Made by a program: the position numbers and the translations under genes. 27,451 nucleotides of DNA from assembly GCA_000277445.1 (NCBI GenBank), contig AJWJ01000305.1, forward strand, positions 1 through 27,451, in the 5' to 3' direction. Positions 21,301 to 27,451 of this stretch are shown here, piece by piece. Origin of the DNA: Polysphondylium violaceum. Lineage: Eukaryota > Evosea > Eumycetozoa > Dictyosteliales > Dictyosteliaceae. How positions within the stretch are numbered: position 1 is the stretch's first letter; each line of letters starts with the position of its first letter. Below the pieces are notes generated by a model that saw only the letters and a list, made by a program, of their open reading frames with translations, searched no databases and was not told the DNA's origin.

Positions 21301-22700
21301 ATTGTCTCTTTTGTTTCTATTGAATCAATTAAACAAACTATTAGTATTCTGTGCATCTCTATCTTTATCCATATAACTCTAATGATGAGGATAATAATTA
21401 CATTTTTTTCAGGCTCACCTCTGTACCATCTGGCAGCCTCCTCACCTTGTTCTTTTGCATCGATTTGAGCCAAGGCCTCAATGAGTGAGGGGAGAAATGG
21501 TAAGACAATTTGATTTTTAAGACGGATAATCGAGAGTAAACATGTCTTGAGTGAGTGTTTGATACTCTCGTTTTGTACGGTTCCAAGTTTAGGCAATATA
21601 TGTGGACAGCCAGACAACACTGGCAATATGATTGGTAGTAATGAAAATCTTTGTCTGGAAATGGTTGTTAACGATGTCACTAGAATCATAATATTTGCGC
21701 TGGTCCTAACACAAAAAGTAAAGAGTAATATTAGTATTGTGTTGTACATGTTTGGTAAACGCCCGTTATCTGCATTATCTGCACACTTACATATTTGTCA
21801 AATCTTTAGCAGAGTCGAGTAAATCATTCAAATGCACTTGACATTCACCTGTTAGCTGTTTTTTAGATATGATTTGATGATCAAAAGGTACCTTATCCAA
21901 TGAAAATTCATCATCACTTTTATATTTCTTTGACTAGATAGATTAGGTTAGCTTACATACTATCGAGGATATGATATCATTGCACCAATACATACAGTAT
22001 ATTCACCTGGTGATGAATAAGATAGGATAACAATCTCTAAAAACTTGAATACATTGATCTTTACAGATTCATCGTCGTCTGTTAAAAACTTGACTACTTT
22101 GTTCTTCAACTCATTGTATGATTTCCAAACTGCTTGTTGTTGTTCAAAAGTGGGTATTGGTTGCTGTTGTTGTTGCTGTTGAGGTGATTGATTTTGATAA
22201 ACTCTACAGTAGTAATTAGCGACATATTAGTGATCACCTTCTTAGTACCACCACTAAATACACTACTCCACTACTTACATAAATGTCAGTGATGATCGAA
22301 TTATATTTGTTAAACATAGTATAGTTCTCTTTACAATGGATCTACCGCCCTGATCTGAAGCATTACTGAGGAGAAATGATAGTGTATTTTCACTTTGAAT
22401 TAAAACTATAGATTACAGAAAGTTAGAAGAATGAACACAGACAGTACAGTAGGGTGATAACAATACAATACATTTAGGATATCTCTTGCATATGGCTTCA
22501 ATATAGGGTATAACTTGTTTCTTTATTGAATTTGATCTGTCCAATGCAAATTCAATGAGACTAGGATAATACTCGTCCAACAGCGATTGCTCCTTATGAA
22601 ACAGTAGTTCAAATGCGTTGGCTAATCTATCGGATCTATTCTTTTCTGAACAACTTGCTTCATTTAATATATCGAGAATCGTATCTCTAGCACTCGTCAT
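18332..22700 (-). CDS. sympk: symplekin, mRNA 3'-end processing scaffold (complete, six exons)
   Basis: Symplekin/Pta1 scaffolds the nuclear CPSF-CstF machinery that cleaves and polyadenylates pre-mRNA; in animals its N-terminal HEAT domain binds the RNA polymerase II CTD phosphatase Ssu72. Exons are 22700-22472, 22405-22279, 22203-21996, 21933-21791, 21705-21402 and 21316-18332, giving 1331 aa (human about 1274). All five joins keep frame. Residues 1-337 form the HEAT domain, with an animal-like DEYYPSLIEFALDRS..KKQVI..IEAICKR segment. A dictyostelid-type insert follows: poly-Asn (about 362-400), Gln/Pro-rich (about 490-565), acidic, then a Glu/Lys/Arg helix-like run (about 610-633). The C-terminal symplekin domain (about 1040-1296) includes LLVQTPLPLLLMRTV, VYPRL and KQVWNYEKPWLGFLLCAK, which track the human protein closely. 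The large last exon contains an in-frame ATG at 21244 that could be mistaken for the gene start. Confidence 0.93.
20635..20860 (-). repeat. sympk: CAA/CAG repeats encoding poly-Gln in symplekin
   Basis: Several in-frame Gln runs, mixed with Pro, Asn and Phe, occupy roughly residues 490-565. With the AAT/AAC poly-Asn tract at 21130-21244 they form a dictyostelid-typical low-complexity linker between the HEAT domain and the conserved C-terminal part. Confidence 0.85.
21317..21401 (-). other. sympk: symplekin intron 5 (85 bp)
   Basis: Donor GTAATT, acceptor TTCAATAG, phase 0, branch motif TACTAAT at 21340-21346. It joins EPEKN to KQKRQYN, which runs directly into the large last exon. Confidence 0.85.
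21706..21790 (-). other. sympk: symplekin intron 4 (85 bp)
   Basis: Donor GTAAGT, acceptor GTGTTAG, TACTAAT at 21730-21736. It splits a Met codon (AT|G) and joins AKDLTN to MTSANIMILV. Confidence 0.87.
21934..21995 (-). other. sympk: symplekin intron 3 (62 bp)
   Basis: Donor GTATGT, acceptor TATCTAG, phase 0, branch motif GCTAAC at 21947-21952. A competing upstream GTGAAT site would break the frame; the chosen donor gives SSPGEYT-SKKYKSDDEFSLDKVPFDH, matching the SLDxxPxDH motif of animal symplekin. Confidence 0.85.
22204..22278 (-). other. sympk: symplekin intron 2 (75 bp)
   Basis: Donor GTAAGT, acceptor CTACTGTAG, with CTAAT motifs near the 3' end. It splits an Ile codon (AT|A) and keeps the HEAT domain in frame. 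Confidence 0.87.
22406..22471 (-). other. sympk: symplekin intron 1 (66 bp)
   Basis: Donor GTATTG, acceptor ATCTATAG, branch motif TTCTAAC at 22422-22428. It splits a Phe codon (T|TT), joining CKRYPK to FLIQSENTLSFLL. Confidence 0.85.
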
Positions 22701-23069
22701 CCTGTCTCTGTATATGATACGTGCGTCGTGTCGTTTGAAGGGACTAGTAATATAATACTGACTTTATTCCTCAAAAACAATTATAAAAAAAAAAAAAAAA
22801 TCAACAATAATAATATTATCTCTGTCTTGTGTCTATCTCGTCAAGTATCTGATCAAATAATTACACACAGATAGATAGATGGACAGATATCTGGGTTATG
22901 TTTATCTGGCGCGGGCTTGTTTTTTTTTTCATAAAATTTCACGCGCTGAACTTCTTTTTTTAATTTTTTTTTTTTCTAAATGGATCCATTTGCCCTCTCA
23001 GGGAATTTTTGGAATCTAAATTCAGATTTGTTTGGTGATACAATAATTTGATCAAATAAAGTACTCCGG

Positions 23070-23094
23070 CGTGGGAGTGAGTATTACCCCCACG
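23070..23094. repeat. GC-rich hairpin in the divergent promoter region
   Basis: CGTGGGAGT (23070-23078) and ACCCCCACG (23086-23094) pair over nine positions with one A-C mismatch around a 7-base loop. Its G+C content contrasts sharply with the flanks. Confidence 0.65.
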
Positions 23095-23595
23095 GGGCCT
23101 CAGGTGCAATGCAATATCACACTAAACCAAAACACAGCACAAACACCAGACCCCGTCCACGCATACACGCTATCATACATCTCATCAAAACAGAGATGGT
23201 GAGATTATTTCGATGGTGAGTGAGTGAGCGAGACACAGATACAATAAAAACTAAATTTTGAATCAAATAAAAGCGCGATTGGAAAAAAGTGCAATTTTTT
23301 ATTTTTTTAAAAATTTTTCTTTTTTTTTTTTTTTTATTTAAATTCAAAAGAGACTGTCGCCCCCGCCCTATTAATATATATAGAACACATACATCTTTCG
23401 TTCTCTTTTTCACTTATACCAACATAATCTCTCGAATACACCAATCGATAATCAATAGGACACATTCCATCCATTATCTTTCCAAATAACTTATACAATA
23501 CCCTCGCAGTATATTATTATAAGTAATAGCTGGTCCTAGTCACATTACAGAATCTTGCAAAGGAGGAATTTAGAAATTAAAAAAGTAGGACCGTC

Positions 23596-23625
23596 CATCT
23601 CACATCTCACATCTCACATCTCTCA
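23596..23625 (+). repeat. tandem CATCTCA heptad
   Basis: Three exact CATCTCA copies (23596-23616) are followed by CATCTCTCA. Confidence 0.85.
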
Positions 23626-23640
23626 CTTAACTCACTCCTC

Positions 23641-23732
23641 CGCACACACACACACAAACACACAAACACAAACACATAAAACAATTAATATCTTGTAAAT
23701 AACACACATAAATTGTGGTGGTGAAAAACAAC

Positions 23733-23763
<31 letters not shown>

Positions 23764-23900
23764 AAACAAAAAAATTATATATTTTCAATCCTCACACATA
23801 AAAACACATAGAAATATCTTGTAAATAGCACACACTCACACTCCACACACACGCACATACACACACGCTCACTCACACAATTCCAAATCTATCACTTGAT
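23641..23900 (+). repeat. C/A-rich simple repeats upstream of the PP2C gene
   Basis: Imperfect (CA)n and (CAAACA)n blocks lie at 23642-23680 and 23825-23880, separated by an A29 run. A near-identical 22-base element beginning AATATCTTGTAAATA occurs at 23687 and again at 23813, 126 bases apart. C/A-rich elements are known cAMP-response or GBF-type promoter elements in Dictyostelium, but a purely simple-repeat origin is equally possible. Confidence 0.6.
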
Positions 23901-24121
23901 ATAAACTCACATTCATCAAAAGCACTCACTCACTCACTCACACATTTATATGTCCACAGACACATTCACACACATCATCTAACTCTATGATATTATTTAT
24001 AAAACATAGTACTAATTCTAAACAATTTATCTATCTATCTCTATCTATCCATTATCAACAACAACAACAACCATAACAACCATAACAACCTATCATCTAC
24101 ACAGTTAGTAGAAAAAGAAAA

Positions 24122-25475
24122 ATGAGTAATCCAGACACAAATGTACCATCCATAGATGAAAAGGATGAGTTAATTGCTGATTGCAAAATTCAAAATAATG
24201 AAACTGTAGATACAACCAAAGTAACAGAAGTAGATAATAACAATAGTAATTCATTGGAATCTATCAAACAAACAAATGAAAATAAACAAGATAAAGACAC
24301 CACTGAAAACACTAGCAGCAGTAATAATACCAGTACAGAACAACAAGAACAACAACAAGACAGCAGTGACGATGACGACGAAGAAGATGGAAAAACAGAT
24401 ACAGCTACAACTGGTAATAAAATCGATATTTCTGATCAACCATCCACTCCACTAGCCTCACATGCACAACACAATGATATTACAGGTGACACACCATCAC
24501 CAGCCAAACAATCTAAAATTAGATCAGTTAAAGATATAGGTGTATCTTTTGAAAAGAATCCACGTTATAGAAGAACCATGGAAGATGAACATGTTATAAT
24601 TGATTGTTTTGGTGGTGAACCAGATCAAGGTTACTTTGCAATCTATGATGGTCATGGTGGTAGAGGAGCAGTAGAATTCACTGCTAAAACTCTTCATAAT
24701 GTATGTATAGTAGTAGTAGTAGTAGTAACAATAATATAGTAGTAGTAATAGTATATGTAATGCTAATCAACAACTCTATCTATCTATCAATAGAATTTAT
24801 TAGAAGAAATCAATAAAGATCCAAGTGGTGATATATTAGAACATTTTAAGAGTAGTTATCTTTTAACTGATAAACAAATGGAAAGAGAATCAATTCAATT
24901 CTCTGGTACAACCTCAATCACTGCGTTAATTAGAAATACTAATGGTCAAAGAACATTGTATGTCGCCAATGCTGGTGATGCTCGTGCAGTTATTTGTCAT
25001 AACAAAGTAGCTGAAAGATTATCTTATGATCACAAAGGTTCAGATAGCGATGAAACTAAACGTATTATGGATGCTGGTGGCTTTGTTGTAAACAATCGTG
25101 TAAATGGTATTCTTGCAGTCACTCGTTCTCTTGGTGATCACTCTATGAAGGAATATGTTGTTGGTGATCCATATAAAACCTCTGTTAAATTAGATTCAAA
25201 TTATACTCATTTAATTTTAGCTTGTGATGGTGTATGTATATTTACTGTTATTATATTACCGCCTATCTTTATTGTTTGATAGAAATATATACTAATCATT
25301 ACCTAATACTCCTACTACTTCTACTACTTAGCTTTGGGATGTTACTACGGATCAAGAAGCAGTTGATCTTATTTTAAATGAAACTGAAGCTCAACAAATG
25401 AGTGATAAATTATTATTACACGCCTTAAAGAAAGGCTCAACTGACAATATTAGTATTATAGTTATTATTTTGTAA
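24122..25475 (+). CDS. PP2C-type (PPM family) Ser/Thr protein phosphatase, three exons
   Basis: Mg/Mn-dependent phosphatase that removes phosphate from Ser/Thr of signalling proteins; substrate unknown. Exons are 24122-24700, 24794-25231 and 25332-25475, all in phase 0, giving 386 aa. Residues 1 to about 140 are a low-complexity Asn/Thr/Gln/Asp-rich extension with an acidic DSSDDDDEED run. The catalytic domain then shows RRTMEDEH (150-157), FAIYDGHGG (DGHGG 176-180), SGTTSITALI, LYVANAGDARAVIC, AVTRSLGDH, LACDG-LWDV across intron 2 (Asp338) and GSTDNISIIV (Asp377, Asn378). The metal-binding acidic residues (Glu154/Asp155, Asp176, Asp338, Asp377) are present, so the enzyme should be active. 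The C-terminus is short, ending about 10 residues after the last motif. No signal peptide or transmembrane segment is seen. It is divergent from symplekin and convergent with PCID2. Confidence 0.94.
24701..24793 (+). other. PP2C intron 1 (93 bp)
   Basis: Donor GTATGT, acceptor TCAATAG, phase 0, branch motif GCTAAT at 24762-24767. It carries a (TAG)n microsatellite. Splicing joins KTLHN to NLLEEINKD. Confidence 0.9.
25232..25331 (+). other. PP2C intron 2 (100 bp)
   Basis: Donor GTATGT, acceptor ACTTAG, phase 0, TACTAAT at 25290-25296. It separates the CDG and LWD halves of the conserved CDGLWD motif, so the join is certain. Confidence 0.95.
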
Positions 25476-25583
25476 GAAATTCAAGAATATCCCCCAAATC
25501 AATCAAATCAAATCACTCATCACAATCAACCAAACCAAACCAATCTCAAACAACACATAAAATGAATTAAGAAAAAAAAAAAA

Positions 25584-25589
25584 AAATAA
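25584..25589 (+). terminator. likely poly-A signal AATAAA of the PP2C gene
   Basis: First AATAAA downstream of the stop codon (about 109 bases away), directly after an A-rich run. Confidence 0.45.
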
Positions 25590-25862
25590 ATAATTAGAGT
25601 TTATAGCTTAAAAAAAAAAATAATCACATTAGTATTATTATTTATTTATTTATTTTCTCTTTTCTTTTATATTATAATATTATCCACAATCCCCTCAAAC
25701 TTAGAATCCAATCAATAACAATCAAAAGCAAAAAAAAAAAAAAAAAAAAAAAAACAAGGCAAAAATACGTTTCATTCTGAGCGAACCAAACACAAATAAA
25801 ATATTGTTTATCTATTAAATTAAAATACCGTGGTGTGTAGTGATATATTATTAATATGTTGG

Positions 25863-25868
25863 TTTATT
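25863..25868 (-). terminator. poly-A signal AATAAA of PCID2
   Basis: AATAAA on the minus strand, 14 bases after the TAA stop (25883-25885). Confidence 0.55.
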
Positions 25869-25882
25869 TATAATTAAATAAA

Positions 25883-27368
25883 TTAATTAATTGGTAGTTT
25901 GGGGAATGGATTGGTTGGGGAAACCACTAAACCAACTTTATGAGAAATGTAGCCTTTGAGATAACCATTAGAGATGAGATTTGCTAAAATACATTCAGTT
26001 TCGTCAATATCGACACTATCATTCTCCATCCATTTCAATGCGGCTACAAAGTTGCCAATTGGAATACGGGGTGCAGTGTTGATGAGAAACACTCTTTTAA
26101 AGAGATTTCTATAGACGATAATTTTAAGTTTTTCCAAAATCAAATAAATACCCTTAGAAATGAAAAAGTTTTGATGAGTGGTTAGACATTGATTGAATAA
26201 TTTAATGTTTCCATATTTAATCGATTGGACAATATCAACAAATTGTGAAAGCTTATATTTTTCCAATAATGTTTTTTTTGGGAATTTGCATTGTTCTAAT
26301 TGCATTGGTACTAAATATAATAATATTAATCTAAATAATAATAATAATAAAAGCAAAATTAATATATGCGTCATGTAATAAATAGTAATAATACAAATTA
26401 CCTTTTGTTTTTAAATGATGAGGAAGGACATTTGTTAAAGGCAAATAATAATTCTTGTTGAGCTTTTTTATAATTTCCGTTAAATACAGCTAATCGACCA
26501 TTAAAGAACCTATAGGTGATCAATTGGGAGAGTGGATAGTTTTCAAGAGGTGGGAAACCAGAGGATTCAATAGTGGTAACCAAGTTTTTACATAGTTTAA
26601 GATTATTGATTTTGAAATAAATATGAAACAATTGATTGACGACGCCCATTGCTGCATTTTTCTTCGACTCACTCATAATATTGGTTCTATCTGCATTTGC
26701 TGCTTGAAAACATTTACTTAATAAAATTCTAGTAGCTTCTTCAAAATAATCTGTTTTCTTTCCCCCATTATTATTGTTGTTACTGTTATTATTATTATTA
26801 TTTGTTTGTTCACTTAAACTTGTTAACTCTGCCATTAATCTAATATCTAAACATAATTTCCAAAGTAAAGGGCTTGACCATAATTCGAATATTTTAACAA
26901 ATGAACTAGAATATAATAGCAGTGAGTTGTTAGCATATAATGTACAACAATACATCTGAGTAAGCAATAGATAGATATAACTTACTTTATTTCTTCAGAT
27001 AAATATTTAAATGCTTCAGAATATCTTGAATCAAAGATTGCGGATATTGATTTCAAACGATTAGAAATCACTTCAGCATAGATTTGATTTTGATTACGAT
27101 CGCCTGTTTTAACTTTACTCGCTATCAATGAATCGAGGTCATTTGCTTTCTTTACAAATAAATCAATCTTTTTCAATAGATTGAATTTGTTTATATAGTT
27201 TGATTCTGTTTGTTTAGATGTAAATTTTCTAGGTGTTGGGTTATTGGTTTGATTGTTGAGAGTGATGATTAATAACTCTGTCATTGAGAGTTGTTGTGCC
27301 AACATTGGCCCATTTTCAGAGTTGAGTGCTTCATTTATACCTGTCAAATGTGTATAAAACTCTGTCAT
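25883..27368 (-). CDS. pcid2: PCID2 / Thp1-like PCI-domain protein of the TREX-2 complex, three exons
   Basis: PCID2 (yeast Thp1) is the PCI-domain subunit of TREX-2, which couples transcription to mRNA export at nuclear pores. Exons are 27368-26986, 26905-26402 and 26330-25883, giving 444 aa (human about 399). Strong matches to the animal protein include AAMGVVNQLFHIYFKINNLKLCKNLV, SSFKNKR-LILLYLVPM across intron 2, FFISKGIYLILEKLKIIVYRNLFKRV, and the C-terminal winged-helix part with DIDETECILANLISNGYLKGYISHK and NPFPKLP. The N-terminal third is divergent. A poly-Asn insert (about residues 161-175) sits in the middle of the helical repeat region. Start: the ATG at 27368 is the first in frame, and a (TATATG)4 repeat lies about 10 bases upstream. 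Codon use is very AT-rich, unlike dhcA. Confidence 0.94.
26331..26401 (-). other. pcid2: PCID2 intron 2 (71 bp)
   Basis: Donor GTAATT, acceptor ATTTAG, splits an Arg codon (AG|A). The join KNKR-LILLYLVP matches animal PCID2. This is the one intron here without a clear CTAAY branch motif. Confidence 0.93.
26906..26985 (-). other. pcid2: PCID2 intron 1 (80 bp)
   Basis: Donor GTAAGT, acceptor ATTCTAG, branch motif GCTAAC at 26929-26934; splits a codon (AA|T). An upstream CAG only 30 bases from the donor is too close and out of frame. The join gives EEIN-SFVKIFELW, comparable to the SFLRAF region of animal PCID2. Confidence 0.85.
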
Positions 27369-27378
27369 TGTCCTGTAT

Positions 27379-27402
27379 TATATGTATATGTATATGTATA
27401 TG
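27379..27402. repeat. (TATATG)4 microsatellite just upstream of PCID2
   Basis: Four exact TATATG units, ending about 10 bases before the PCID2 ATG. The window then runs into an A19 tract (27433-27451) at its right edge, which may be where an assembly stopped. Confidence 0.85.
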
Positions 27403-27451
27403 TAACCTTTGGTGAAAAACAGATAATTAAAGAAAAAAAAAAAAAAAAAAA

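Larger units (their letters stand above)
22701..24121. other. 1.4-kb shared divergent 5' region of symplekin and the PP2C gene
   Basis: The symplekin side has T and A homopolymers, a GATA-type short repeat (about 22870) and a GC-containing TGGCGCGGG (22907-22915). The middle has a GC-rich patch with a hairpin (23070-23094). The PP2C side is a long C/A-rich leader with CATCTCA heptads, CA repeats, an A29 run (23733-23761), a duplicated element (23687 and 23813) and TATC and CAA repeats just before the ATG at 24122. No conserved coding frame is seen. Confidence 0.6.
25476..25882. other. convergent 3' region between PP2C and PCID2
   Basis: Contains AATAAA on both strands (25584-25589 plus, 25863-25868 minus), several A runs including A25 (25730-25754), and no coding frame of note. 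Confidence 0.7.

Noticed and set aside
23117-23413. 98-codon minus-strand frame in the divergent promoter region
   Set aside because: Composition follows the A/T tracts and CA-rich DNA; no domain and no gene-like codon use.
1-27451. Transposable or virus-derived elements
   Set aside because: No reverse transcriptase, integrase, transposase, capsid or long terminal repeats were recognised in any frame or flank; repeats present are simple or codon-type.

Overview
The window looks like nuclear DNA of a dictyostelid social amoeba. Intergenic DNA is extremely AT-rich and full of long A/T homopolymers. Proteins carry poly-Asn and poly-Gln tracts. The introns are tiny (62-100 bp, GT..AG), promoters combine a TATA box with an oligo-dT tract, and AATAAA lies a few bases after several stop codons. 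Coding DNA of the two largest genes is richer in G+C than I would expect for Dictyostelium discoideum itself, so another dictyostelid lineage is my guess; the species cannot be fixed from this sequence alone.

Layout from left to right: (1) 1-744, AT-rich with one unexplained higher-complexity island and a possible last exon of a gene cut by the left edge. (2) 745-975 (-), a 76-residue Ser/Gly-rich protein. (3) 976-1669, its promoter, with a perfect 16-bp hairpin. (4) 1670-3196 (-), a secreted or cell-surface type I membrane protein with Pmp-like GGAI/FxxN beta-helix repeats. (5) 3637-17771 (-), the complete cytoplasmic dynein 1 heavy chain in three exons (4666 aa). (6) 18332-22700 (-), the complete polyadenylation scaffold symplekin in six exons (1331 aa). 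(7) 22701-24121, a 1.4-kb shared divergent 5' region rich in CA repeats. (8) 24122-25475 (+), a PP2C-type Ser/Thr phosphatase in three exons (386 aa). (9) 25883-27368 (-), the TREX-2 PCI-domain protein PCID2 in three exons (444 aa), convergent with the phosphatase. The window ends in a poly-A run.

The six genes do not form an operon. Dynein is the retrograde microtubule motor, symplekin acts in mRNA 3'-end formation, PCID2 acts in mRNA export, and the PP2C is a signalling phosphatase. I assembled all exon joins by hand from splice consensus, reading frame and remembered conservation with animal homologues. I found no transposon, retroelement, tRNA, rRNA or CRISPR array, and no convincing previously undescribed multi-gene system. 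The best leads are non-coding: the perfect hairpin at 1240-1274, E2F-like motifs around dynein and symplekin, the CA-rich PP2C leader, and the strikingly yeast-like branch-point motifs in 10 of 11 introns.
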